Assembly (NCBI RefSeq): GCF_040954835.1 | Contig: NC_090718.1 | Coordinates: forward strand, 11,423,532 to 11,487,531 | Source of the DNA: Lepisosteus oculatus | Taxonomy: Eukaryota; Chordata; Actinopteri; Semionotiformes; Lepisosteidae | Length of the DNA: 64,000 nt | Direction: 5' to 3' | Part shown: positions 20,120-31,859 of the stretch, one piece after another | Position numbering within the stretch: position 1 is the first letter of the stretch | How the letters are laid out: each line of letters opens with the position of its first letter | The notes under the pieces: model-generated | Told to the model about the DNA's origin: nothing | The model's input: only the letters and a program-made list of their open reading frames with translations | Database searches by the model: none | Program-made: the position numbers and the translations under genes

Positions 20120-21620
20120 ACTTAAAAGCATTACACACTGCTTTGGCTCATTTAGACAATATAAACACCTACCCCAGATTACTATTCATAGACTACAGTT
20201 CTGCATTTAGTACTATGATCCCATCCCAGTTAGTCACCCAGCTCTTGAAGCTGGGCCTTAGTACTTTGCTCTGTAACTGGATCCTGGACCTCCTGACATC
20301 TAGACCTCAATCTGTGAGAGCAGCAACATCTCCTCTACTCTAATCCTCAACACAGGAGCCCCCCAGAGCTGTGTGCTCAGCCCCTCGCCCAGTACGGAGA
20401 GGAATCCTGGAGCAGTTGGGGTTTAAGGGCCTTGCTTAGGGGGGGCGTATAATAGGCTGACCCTGCGCTCTGACCCCAAGCTTCTCTCTCCCCGTCCGTG
20501 TGTCTCATGGAGAGCAAATTGGGGTATGCGAAAAGACAAATTCCTAATGCAAGAAATTGTGTATGGCTAATACATGATTTTGTGCTTATTTCAGAATTTG
20601 TCAAATTTTGCAACACCGTCAATTAATTTATTCTGTTGCCAAAATTTAATGACCGGTATAGAATTTGGGACTGCAGTTCTCCTTAAAGGACTTGGTGGTA
20701 TGGTGCCAGGACAATAACCTCTCCCTTAACCTCAGCAAAACTAAGGAACTGGTTGTTCATTTCAGGAAGCAGGGAAGAGGAGGCCACACCCCTGTCTATA
20801 TCAATGGGGAAGCTGTGGAGATGGTCAGCAGCATTAAGTTTCTGGGTATTTACATCACCAACAATCTGACCTGGTCTCATCATGTGGATGAAGAAATCAC
20901 AAAAGCACTCCAGCAACTCTGCTGCCTCAGGCAACTCATGAGATTGAGTACGTCTTCACAAACACTTACACATTTCTACAGATGTACAACAGAAAGCGTT
21001 CTCACCGGATGCATGACAGTTTTTGTTATGTCAACTGCTCAGCTCATGTCCACAGAAAACCACAGAAGGTGGTGGAGACAGTCCAGCACATCCCTGGTAC
21101 AGAATTCCCTTCCATCCAGACCATCTGCACCACACGCGGTCTCAGGATGGCAAATAATATACTTCAGGGTTAAAAACCACCCTGGGTATGCACTGTTCTC
21201 TCTTCTTCCTTCTGGCAGAAGACTGAGGAGTATAAAAGCTTCTATCTCGTAGTCATAAGACTTCTGAACACCACCTCTCAATCCTCCTACCCTCACATTA
21301 CACCCTACTGCTTTCTGAACTCGCAATACTACTTGTTTTTTTGCACATTGCTGCTAATTAAATGCTGCTGAAGATTTCAGTTGTTACCCTTCTAATGTAT
21401 AGTCCATTGCTCCTATTGGGTTCTGTATTGATCTCATGTATAATCCTGCTATCCTCATGTTTAAGCATGATGCTCCTACTTTTATTTTACACTACCACTT
21501 TTGACTATGTTATTGACACACGCTATTGGTTCATGTTCATTTATTGTGTGAAGAAACATGAAAGTTAGCATTTCATTGGACTCAGGCACTGTACATATGA
21601 CACTAAAACTTGAAATTTGA
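20120..21620 (+). mobile_element. L2/CR1-type LINE remnant, interrupted
   Basis: The reverse transcriptase block [18 protein letters not shown] followed by [16 protein letters not shown] lies at 20165-20330, and an APQSCVLS-like block follows. After an insertion at 20384-20580 the reading resumes with LVVWCQDNNLSLNLSKTKEL, FLGIYITNNLTWSHHVDE, HFYRCTTESVLTG and LFSLLPSGRRLRSIK. The frame is broken by shifts and stops, and the YxDD-containing segment is missing at the insertion. The class (L2/Maui-like) is inferred from the motif order. Confidence 0.8.
20384..20580 (+). mobile_element. tRNA-type SINE, copy 3, internally rearranged, nested in LINE
   Basis: The body GGCTGACCCTGCGCTCTGACC, GTCTCATGGAGAGCAAATTG and ATTCCTAATGCAAGAAATTG runs left to right. 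The adjoining segment CCTGGAGCAGTTGGGG with GGGCCTTGCTTAGG is in the opposite orientation compared with copies at 9309 and 24006. The tRNA-like head is missing. Confidence 0.6.
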
Positions 21621-24005
21621 ACTGTCCTCTATGACAATATCCAGACCTGTCTGACAACTTTTTAAATAATTACATTACAAAGGGCATTACAACACTTAAT
21701 TCCTAATCTTTTGAACACGTCTAGCATGCCTAGTTTTTGGGGGGGTATAAGACTATAAGATCCTTTCAAACAGAGTTGCTTTTGAGCTGCATGTATTTTT
21801 GTTAAAAGGCTGTCCACTGGCATTTACAAAACACTCAGACAACACAAATGGAGACGCACCTATCACTGTAGGAGCTTAGTTTCTTCCAGTGCACATTTTA
21901 CAGCTCATTGCTCATTCTCAGGGATTAGCTCTAAGCACCCTGAGAATTAAACACTCTCTTAAACTGGTAACTTTGGGAGAAGTCAGGTTCTGACAGGCAA
22001 CGACAACGACTGCAGCTGGACCACGTGAACACAATCAAAACCTTCAACTGGTTCATTCCTTCAGATGTGGAATAATAAGCTTTAAACAATTTTTCCACAA
22101 CCTGGGAGGTGGGGTAGAGAGTACAATTCCAGGTCTTAAAATATTAGACTTGCCAGCATACCTTAATCACAGTAAGTGCATCTTGCAACACGAGCAGCTT
22201 TGAATGCTTTTTAAAAATTAACAGAACAAGGTGATCTCAGCATGAATTATGCAGCACCTATTTTGCTCAAATGTACAAATTGGTGACTTACTCACATGTC
22301 CTCAGCACCTTTCAGAGCACAGAAAAAAGAGTTTATAACTCTCTGCCAAGTTCTTATTGATAGAGCACCTGTGTATAACAATTTTGTACAAACTGTGCAT
22401 TTGATACCTAAAAGCAACATGAATAGTCTCTGCGCTGAAAACAAGATCTGTCATCACAGCTCCTAATATTGTATACAGCTGTGTGGCATTTTTTAGCAAA
22501 CGCAAGCTTAATTTTGAAAATTTAAAGAAACAAAGACCTGCTTTTGCTTTCTTTCGCCTGGTATTTCTACAGTCCCATATTAGAAATGACATTACAGGAA
22601 GCACAGCTCGGATCTTTTGAAAACAGTTAAAACGTACCCTAAAGCAGAACAACAAAACTATTGTAGAAGAGTTACAGTAGAAAAAAAAAACCCTGACATA
22701 ACCCTAAACCCTCACAAGCAAGTCAAAATGAAGTCTTTTTCTTTAACCTCAACCCGCTCTCACTGATGATGAGAATCTCAAAACCCTCTCCCTCTACATG
22801 GATAACCAGACTACTCAGCTATGAGAAGCTCACTCTGTTCTCGCCCTTAACACAGCAGCTGGTGCTTCCCAGCTGCAGCTCCAGGATTATTGAATCCCTG
22901 TGCGTGAAATCACCTCTCAAGCCACGAGCCAGGCTGCCCGCTGACAGTCTGGCTCATATCCGGATCTCCCGAGGACGGCAGCTGCGAATTGAGAAGCTAG
23001 AAGCAGCACAGTCTCCCTGTACTTATCCTCTCCGCTGAGGGACGCCAGACTCCCACTGCTCTCCCAGGATTCCACTGCGGAGCGACAGGCCTGCACGCCA
23101 CTACGCTAGGCCCTCCTTCTCTGCTCCCGCTAAGCGCCTCCCTCTGTCTCTGTGAAAAGTTGCCAGGATAGGGCTGTGCTTAGTGAGCATTTTCTATCTT
23201 TTTTGGGGGGGACATGATTACCGCTGACCTCCCTGCGTCAGATGCAAGAGAAAATGCAGCATCTCCTTGCTGCATCTCGAACAAAACTCAGGCATTCCCT
23301 GTCTCGGCCCCCATATTCGTCTTCTGAGAGGCAGGCTGTGCAACTCTTCAACTTCAACAGCGTGTGGTCCTGGTCAGGAAACGGGGATCTTCAAGATAAA
23401 TGAAACAGGGTACATACACGCAACACACACCACGTGATACTGCTAACATCTCACAACTGGCCCTCAGAATAACACTATGTCTTCTGCTCTCGTGTTCTAT
23501 TCAGATTGATATCTGCAGACTTCTATGCTTACATATCGCTTCAGATGCATAAGGAAGGGTTTTCAAAACTTTTTAAATGAAAAAAAGCATTTACAAAAGA
23601 CACATTAAGGAACATTTTTTAATGATAAAAGCCCAAACAGTAAAATAAACTGTTCTGATGTGCGCTGATTCCTCATCTATCATATACATGTCCTATTAGC
23701 AAACAAGTGCGTGGAACCAAAGAGAAGTAGGAGCTAACGAATTCTGAACCAAAGGGCACGACTTAACAGTAAGTAAACACAGGTACATTGTACAAGCATC
23801 GATTTTGATCATGTATATGTTAATTCAGATGCCATAGGTGGTGTCTGAGGAAGAACAAACAAAAATTTACATTTACACTCTTTCCTCAGGACCAACATTT
23901 TCACACCGGAGATCCAGTATGATGACAGGGGTGCACTGTACTGTAGGGTAAGCTGTTTTACAGATATAGACATTAAATCAAAGTCTTACTTGGTGATTAA
24001 AGTTT
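21621..24005. other. Intergenic, no gene recognised
   Basis: Non-coding sequence with a moderately GC-rich island near 22860-23160. It may include an NLRX1 first exon or promoter, but nothing decisive is visible. Confidence 0.35.
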
Positions 24006-24295
24006 TAAGATAAGATCACATCACATCACTATTAGTCCTATACAATTTCTTGCATTAGGAATTTGTGTTTTTGCATACCCCAGCTTGCTCTCCATGAGAC
24101 ACAGATAGGGAGAGACGCATGGGGTCAGAGCACAGGGTCAGCCATTGTACAGCACCCCTGGAGCAGTTGGGATTAAGGGCCTTGCTCAGGGGCCCAACGG
24201 ATCAGGATTCCTCTGCCGGCCGCGGGATACGAACCGGCAACCTTCCAGCCACAGGCGCAGATCCTGAGCCACAGAGCCACCGCACCGCCCCTCAG
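24006..24295 (-). mobile_element. tRNA-derived SINE, copy 2
   Basis: Best-preserved copy. On the minus strand it starts GGGGCGGTGCGGTGGCTC, with A-box-like TGGCTCAGGATC and B box GGTTCGTATCCC. The body follows with CTGAGCAAGGCCCTTAATC, and the 3' end is ATTCCTAATGCAAGAAATTG. The A and B boxes are internal RNA polymerase III promoter elements. It is too divergent to be a functional tRNA gene. Confidence 0.8.
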
Positions 24296-27240
24296 TTTTC
24301 AGTATTGGCACTGATTGCATAAGAAGAACTGTTAAACCCAGTGTGCTGGCTAAAATACATTCTGCGTTTGCACAATGGCACCTCCTTAAAGTTGCCCCTT
24401 AATTCCACTAATTGATTGGTGAAGCAATTTCTCGCTCCTCTGTTGATCTCTTGTGCAGCGGGCATGCTGGTGCAGAATGGCTACTGTGCTTCACCCAGGT
24501 GGTGAAGTGAAAATGCACTTCAGTTGTGAAGGGATCCTCCCCTATGTGTAACATTACACATGTAAAGTACTTCAGGATCCTTTAGGATGAAAAGTGTGAT
24601 ATGAAATGCAAGGATATAGATTAAGATGAAGAAACTTGGTATACAATTGAGTCAGCCAAGCATCTGCAAAACCCTTTTTATTCATTCAATCGCCCCATCA
24701 CAAACCACCCTGCCCTCTACAATCAGCAAGTTAAGTAGTTTTCATGAAGGCTTCCTTCCAGAGCACAACATTTCTTAATAAGAAAACTCAGGGACTTTCA
24801 GTGCTTTTTGACGATCCCGATCACACTGCCAGTATACTGCTCGTCAAGCTTTAAACTTGCAGACCGGACAGGATTTCCAGATTATTTACGGCAGAGGATA
24901 ATTCTAGGCGTTAAGTGTTCGGACAGAATTCCTATCTGCTTTCTGCAAAATATTGTGCTGGAGGTGTAAGGGATTTGGGGGGCTAGAATCCCTTGTTTAA
25001 GGAAACTTTCAAGCCTTTTGCAGGATTCCATTTTTTCCTCCGCAGACATTATCCGGCAGAATCTGCCCTGTTCAAGAACAGATTCGGAGCTGGGGCCGAG
25101 CCCCTGTAATGACACACTTAACAAAGCAGTGCTGTACCACACAAAGCCCCAGAGACTTGACAGCTATTCCCACAAGCCAGTTATTTCAGGGGGCAGGAGA
25201 GAATTCCTGTCCTAAAAATAGCATAGAGTGATTTTTAATACATTGTACCTCTGGACTGATAAGACTTGGTGGGTCTTTCCTTTCTCCGAAAGAACACAAG
25301 AAACGTGTTAAAGCAGAATTAATTTGTGATCCGGTGTAGTTCTGCTCACGAAAGCAAAAGAGCAAAAACCTCAGAAAAAAGTGAAGTCACTGGATTTGCC
25401 ACTAGTTTAATCACTAGATCCCCCCCTTGTTTTCCCCTTGTTATTTTATGCACATTTGAGGGGGAAAATTTACATTTTTACCAGCAATATTTCCGGAACG
25501 TTCTGAAACATAGCGACCATGGAGAACTTCCACGGTATCCCAGCTCAAAGGCCTGTGGCTCCCTCTGACAGTCTGATTTTTGTATGCTGTCAGTTTTCTG
25601 GCCCCTGCAGCAGAATAGGACAAGGCTTCTTTAATTATGCAAGTGAGATTTTAAAAATAAGAGGACCGTCCGGTTCACTTCCATGACAATACGGAAATTC
25701 ATAAACCTTTTGTGTAAGGAAGTGTCACCTGCTCTCAACTGAATGCACTTGACCTTGGTTTCTGTGTCCTCTGGTTTCTCTCTCACTGTAATTTTAAATT
25801 TGGTGGGGTTAGGGTTGATACCTTTGAGGCCTTTGCACAGGGTTCTTTCAAAGACTTCTCAGTTCAAGACTAAAACAGTTAAGTTCTTTTAGCCTTTCAT
25901 AATAGGACATTCATTTGAGTCTGGGGATGCACCAGCATATGGTCTCTCTTCTCCTGTGTCCAGGATAGACATATCCTATTTCTCTTATTGTGACTAGAAT
26001 ATTCTAAAAGAGGTTTTACAACTACAATGAACAATTTTTAACTTGACATCACTTGATTAAATTAAAGGTTTAACTATGAAAATATTATGTATATCGCCTG
26101 ACATTATTTGCCTTTTTATTTCCCCACAGTGCCTAATGTTATGTCAACATACTTGACTCAGACGAAGTGTTTCCTATGTTATGTTTTTGTTTTTGCAATC
26201 TTCATGTTACACACAATCACTGCACGTAGCTACATTAAAATGCTCGGAGTTTTTTTCAGCAAGGATTTTTATCTAAATATTTTGAATTTACTTTGCAACT
26301 TCTACATGGATTATTAATCAATGCCGGCCAGAGAATGTGCTCAGTTTACCAACACTAAAAACAGTATCGTGTTGCCTTCCTCACTGATCAGACCACAACC
26401 TTAAACCCTGTAATTCAAGCACATACTGTACTTATGCACTACCTTCTAGTTCAGTTACTCAAAATTCCCCAACACCCTTTCAGAGACTGTTTAGCCCTGC
26501 TGGAAATCGAAAATAAAATAAAAACAGAAACACGGAACTCCTGCTCATTTTCTGCCAAACCCAAAGCCAAGGACATACATGCAAACGTGTCCGTTTTCAA
26601 AAACGGTACTAAAAAAGAGCAACGCGTGACAACAAAAACTAACCCAGGCGCCCATTCCGTGTCTTTAGGAAGAAAATAATAAAAGTGAATGCGGCATCAT
26701 TTTATAACGTTTCATTGATCAAAGAAAACAAACATGCCCACATGTTTTGTTAAGAGAAAGCAAAGATTATATTTAAAAAGGTACAGTACCCGAGATAGCG
26801 ATTTGGGTCTTCAGCTAGGATACAGTTTAACATCAGCTGTGACGTTGTCACTTAAACGGCCAGTAGCTACTATAATTAAAAACCGATTATAACCGGTATT
26901 TTCCCTGAACTTTCCTGTTTGCTACATTGCACGAACGTGTGTCAGTGGATTTGCCCCTCCCCGTCTTATACATCTACATGTGTTGGCAGTGACGTCCTGC
27001 GACCGTTTAAAACTTCAGCAGAAAGCTAAATGATAAAAAATATATGTATTGATGTTTGACCTTCGTTTTTGCATACAAAACGAGAGCGGTAGGGCGTAAA
27101 AAATATTTGTACTCCTAGATGGGCCGAAGTGGGTTAAATCATTTTCATTCCCTTTATTTTTCTGGACTGTAGTCTGAATCATTTCCACCATCCAATTTAC
27201 AGCACCTTAATAAAAACAAAACAACATATTGCGTTTAGCA
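24296..27240. other. Intergenic, no gene recognised
   Basis: AT-rich sequence with scattered short open frames and no recognisable domain or repeat class. Confidence 0.4.
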
Positions 27241-27385
27241 TGTTTGAGGCAGGCTGTGGAAGAAAGGAGACTAGGGGGTTGTTCTGGTTCACAGCGGAGA
27301 TTTATTGCCCTTTTATTTACAGCCGGTGTGCTTTCCACGGAGGGAGGAAAGGCAGGATAAAGAGGAGAAAGAAAGAGAATAATTA
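27241..27385 (-). repeat. LTR-like direct repeat, left (3' LTR of element)
   Basis: It shares with 30974-31115 the blocks GTTGTTCTGG, GATTTATTGCCCTTTTATTT and a purine-rich tail (GGAGGAAAGGCAGG). On the minus strand it carries AATAAA twice, fitting an LTR polyadenylation region. It begins TGTT on the plus strand. Confidence 0.65.
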
Positions 27386-30300
27386 CCCCCCGAAAATAAT
27401 TTTCTATTAACGTGGAAACAGTGTTTTCGTTGATTTATTTTTTAAATATTGAAAAATATGTTCTGTAACTACTGTAACTACATTTCAAATTTTCTTTTTC
27501 TGTCAGGACGAATGAAAAAAAAAACCCGTAGCTGGGCCTCGTGTCCCATTTGAGGTTCCAGGACGGGATTTATAATGCAACACACACAAGGCGGTTTTGT
27601 AGGCAGAAATTGTTTAATCTCATTTCGTTAATCAGAACCCTAGGCTAACAGTAGCCCAAATAATGGCTATAAGAAAAGGGGTGGCTAGAAGTGGGGGAAA
27701 AGAAAATGGAGCAGAAGGGAAGCAGATACAGTAGGTGCTCCACGTCGACAGCAGCAGAACTGAATGCTAATTTTGCTGTTAAAGACAGAGCAGGTGTACC
27801 CAGTAAAGACTCCTGTCCGGTCATTTGTGGACCACTGCCACAGCCCCCTGATTACCTAGGGATGGAAAAACCCAACCAGGTCGTCCTACATTGATACCCT
27901 GCCCATCTGTTTCAGGGTAGGAATTGCCCTTTTGTATCTTCGTGGTACCACGATCGAGAAGGGCTCGAGTATAGCGCCAAAGCTGACGCAGCAGTTTGCT
28001 ATCCCTGTATGAAGTTCAACAGTGCCCGCACCACTGACTCAACTTTTACAGTGAGGGGGGGTACCATGACTGGAAACACAACACTTCACAGGAACATATA
28101 ACCCGCATGGCCGTATGGACGGAGCATGAAACGCGCATTAAAAATGAGAAGGAAATTTCCACTCTCCTGAACGCAGACCAGCTCAGAACAAATTGTTATT
28201 ACAGCATGTGTCTGCTGAGTCACATGTCTCAAACTGGCCCCCCAGCCCCCCCCACAGTTAAAACCAGATGCCCACCCGGTCGAATTGTTCTGGCGAGGCC
28301 CTGTAGACCAGCAACCCTCACCCTGACAGAAGGGTACACAGGTTGTGAAATCAGCACACATAGGAAATTGATCTGCGCACAGAAAATTAAATTCCCCCAA
28401 AAATATGATAATAAGAAAACAAACACGGTCGTCAATGGAAAAAGGTTAAATTGACCACTAGACTGCGTGAGGCCCAACGTGGCTGGGTGCATTATTACTG
28501 CTACTCGATCGTCGATATCAACGCTCTCGTAGTCTCATACCTCACTGCTCATGCTTGCTCGACACTCGGTCTCTATGACTGGGCTCGCTGAATTATGTCC
28601 CGGTCTTTTGGATCTTTATGCGTCTATGAGAATGACGATATTAACAAAAAATAATTTCAGGTTTACAATTTTACATACACTCAATTGTATGTGTACAATT
28701 CGCACTGTGCTCCGAATTATCCCGAATGGGGCCTTGATCCGGGGGATCTTCCCAGTGACCAGGTGTGCAGCCGGTGGACTCCTGGACCACTAAGCTGTGG
28801 GAGAGGAGCACCGGAGGATTTTGCAGGTCCCAGTCTTCTTGGTGCCGTGCACCAACCGGGGACTGCTGCATGCCCAGGGTGCGCTTGAACCACTCGACAA
28901 GCTCGTTACCTTAGGAGTGTAGGGGGTGGTCCGAGTTTTTCGGATACCACGTGCACTGGAACATATGGGAGTCGCAGTTCCGGCTTTGGTCTGCGTGCAC
29001 TTCCAGTGGAATCCCCACACCAGCTGAAAACCTCCCCCAGAGTAACTGTAAGACCTCATACTCTGGTCTGGCAGGGCCTAAGCCTGTGACCAGTGGGGAA
29101 AATGGCACCTTTCCATAAGCACATACCTGTTGCTGCAGGTGGACCCAGGACATCTATGGCGCCTATCTTCATCAGGGACCCCACGGGACGTGGCTACAGT
29201 GCAGTGCAGGCAATAGAGTGCAGACAGAAGTGTGCAAAGTCTCTTTGGACCCACCCCCAGTCATAGGGTCTTCATGACGCTGAGGACATGGGCCACCTTG
29301 CACCCCTCCTCTCCTGAAGTTGGGGTGCACCCAGCACTGCTTTAACATGCTGTCCTGGATGCTGAGTCCAGGGCACTGAGCCTGGAGAGCTTTGAGAGAA
29401 GATGGACATCTAGCCATCTTCTCCAGGTGGGGCGCTCACCCTTACTCACTCAGGGAGTAAGTGGGCTGAGTGTCTGGTGCCAGTAGCTACTCTAGGGGTG
29501 AGAACCAGGACGCCCCCTTCAGGTGGTCCAGGGATTCCTCAATACAAGGTAAGGGGTAGGAGTCTTTCTGTGTGGCAGCATTCAGGCTCAGGTAGTCAAC
29601 ATAGATCCACCAGAATCTCCTAAGGCGACCATTACTATCGGTGACCTTCAAGGGCTGTTGGAAGATTTCACTATCCCTGTCTCCTCCAGGGCTATCTCCG
29701 GAGCCTGTCTTCGCTGATCCAACAGACAGCAGGGCTGCTGTCTGTTGGGACGGGCATCCCCAGCGTCAATGCACTGCCTGCAGAAGTCCTTTGGTGCCAA
29801 CGCAAAGATGTGCTGGAACTGCAGGAGAAGACTCCGGTGACGCTCACCTTGGCTGGGGGTCAGGTCCCTGGCACACCTTCCCCCTACGGCTCTTGAGTGT
29901 GGCCTGTCGGTGGTCGCTCCTGGTGCATCCTGATTGACGGGAGCTGAGCTCCGTTGCCTGGAGACAATTGGCGATGCATCTGGTGAGCTCGGGGCTTAAG
30001 CCCTTTCTTGCGAACATGTCAGGGTGGGGCATCAGGTTTCGCTGGCTGTTGGCGAGGCACCAGCGACGTACCCTCACGCAGCCAACCGGTGGTCAGCTCC
30101 AGTGCAGGTCAGACCCTGATGCAGGCGTACTGTTTGGAGGGCGCAGGGCGCAGGCTCCCCATAGAAAGTCCAACCCCCAGGATACAGGCCTCCTAAATGG
30201 GGGGTCATCGATAGCATTACTGGCCAACTTCCATCGCAGCAGTGGTTCACCCATGAGTGGGTGCTGTCTCCCCAGTCGCGGTGCTCAGTTCTAGGCCCGT

Positions 30301-30973
30301 GGTCTGAAGTGACATGTGGCAGCAGATCGGAGCGGACAATGGTCATGGTTGACTCTGTATCCACCAGGGTCCCTTCAGTTTGGCCAATGAGGTGGTAATA
30401 GTAGGGGGGTTTGCAGCTGATGCTGCACAAATTGTGCACCCACTGCATGGCGGGGGTGCTGGTAATGGGAGGGCCTCCTACTTCAGGCCTTGCAGGGCCT
30501 CAACCTCTCAGCCACATAGTGGACCCGGGACTGTGTGGTGCTGAGGCTTCGGCGTTTATTCGGCTGGTGTTCTTTTGGAGAATATCCGTCCAATGGGCCA
30601 GGTGATGCAGGTTAACGGGGGATGAGGCCGTCCACAAACCGGTGAATCAGCAATTCTTCCTGGGCCTCCTTGGCAGGCCCGGTGCGGGAGGCAGCACAGG
30701 TCCACTGCGCCGGCTCCAAGCTGTGCTTCAGACTGTCTTTCGCGATGCTGTCATTTCCCCGGCCTGGCTCCTGTGACTTGCAGCCCTTTGAACAGCTCTC
30801 TGAACTCTCCCGTTATCAGACTGTCTCTGGTTACAACAGGGGAAAATCCACCGTCTCTTCCAGGTGTGGGTGAGCGCGTCGCTACCACTCCGTACTGCGG
30901 ATTCGATCCCAGCCCTTGTTCGGTCCCGGGGTTTCCTTTCTAGACGAGTGTTGTCCCGATGTGAGATTGAGCA

Positions 30974-31115
30974 TGTTGGAGGAAGGCAGCAGGAGAATGG
31001 AGACTGGGAGGCTGTTGTTCTGGCTCACAGGGTCGATTTATTGCCCTTTTATTTACAATAGCCGTGTTCTTCACGGAGGCAGAGAAGGCTGGGTGAAGAG
31101 GAGAGAGAAGTGTTG
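30974..31115 (-). repeat. LTR-like direct repeat, right (5' LTR of element)
   Basis: It matches the left copy through TGTTGGAGG, GTTGTTCTGG, GATTTATTGCCCTTTTATTT and CACGGAGGCAGAGAAGG. The two copies differ by several indels, so the insertion is old. Outer boundaries are approximate. Confidence 0.65.
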
Positions 31116-31587
31116 CCTGTGAATAATCCAAGGTGTAAAGAGGGTTTTAAAAGACGGGGTCAGAGGCGGTGTCAAAGGGGAAAGGGCAAGGGGCACAGGA
31201 TCAGTCCATTCCAGGACTTGGGGTGGAATGAAAGAGGCTACAATATTAACACACTGCACAGGCTGCTACAATATAAATATATGCTTTTATTAGTAGTAAT
31301 CATGTTAACAGAATACAACAGGAACATCTTGCAACATGATAACTGAAAAAAAGATTAAACCTGATAAAAAAAATGTACTATGTCTTTTACAGCAGTGGAG
31401 CTTTGTGGCTTGGGGACCGGCTAACAGCGCGCTAGAGAATGATACAGGTGCACTAGCCCACTCACAGCACCGGGTATCCACATCAGCACAGTCACCTCAA
31501 AGCCCGTGTCAGGTAATGCAGGTGCTGATGCAAGGGGAGATGTCTTTTTCAACGTCAAATCCTCAGATTGACACCAATCGTGAAGCC

Positions 31588-31859
31588 CAGGGGTCTCCAA
31601 CCCTGGTCCCGAAGGCTGTGTAGGTCACCAGTTTTGGGAGACATTGAATAATTCCATCATGAAAACTGAGTGGCATGTGGTTTATTAGACTGAGTAATTT
31701 AGAGACCATTTAGAACTAAAATATAAATACTCCTCAGCCCTCAAGGACCAGAGATCACTTAATTGAACATATAATTTACTTGATTCATCTACCGTATATC
31801 TTACATGTTTAGCCATACTTTTAAACTGGGGCTGTATGGGACCTGGCTGGAGACCCCTG
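31588..31859. mobile_element. TIR element (hAT-like MITE)
   Basis: The left end CAGGGGTCTCCAACCCTGG is matched in reverse complement by the right end, which reads inwards CAGGGGTCTCCAGCCAGGTC. The 272-bp interior is non-coding and AT-rich. The CAGGGGTC terminus is typical of hAT-derived MITEs. I could not see a matching 8-bp target duplication. Confidence 0.65.

Larger units (their letters stand above)
27241..31115 (-). mobile_element. Degenerate Ty3/gypsy LTR retrotransposon
   Basis: Two direct repeats (27241-27385 and 30974-31115) flank minus-strand remnants in the order protease, reverse transcriptase, integrase, which is the Ty3/gypsy order. Protease: TEGTLVDTESTMTIV near 30310-30390, where the catalytic DTG triad reads DTE. 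RT: YVDYLSLNAATQKDSYPLP and CIEESLDHLKGASWFS at 29507-29611, followed at once by a stop. Integrase: fragments at about 28730-29060 with IPLEVHADQSRN and IRKTRTTPYTPK in different frames, then WDLQNPPVLLSHS. Only about 0.4 kb separates the RT start from the integrase, so the YxDD and RNase H segments are deleted. The copy is inactive. Confidence 0.8.

Noticed and set aside
24006..24295. tRNA gene on the minus strand
   Set aside because: A and B boxes are present but the cloverleaf is diverged, and the unit recurs with the same non-tRNA body at 9309 and 20384, so it is a SINE.
25700..25800. Possible NLRX1 5' exon ending GAGAGCAG|GTGACA
   Set aside because: Phase could fit, but it has no Met codon and a weak donor, and nothing else supports it.
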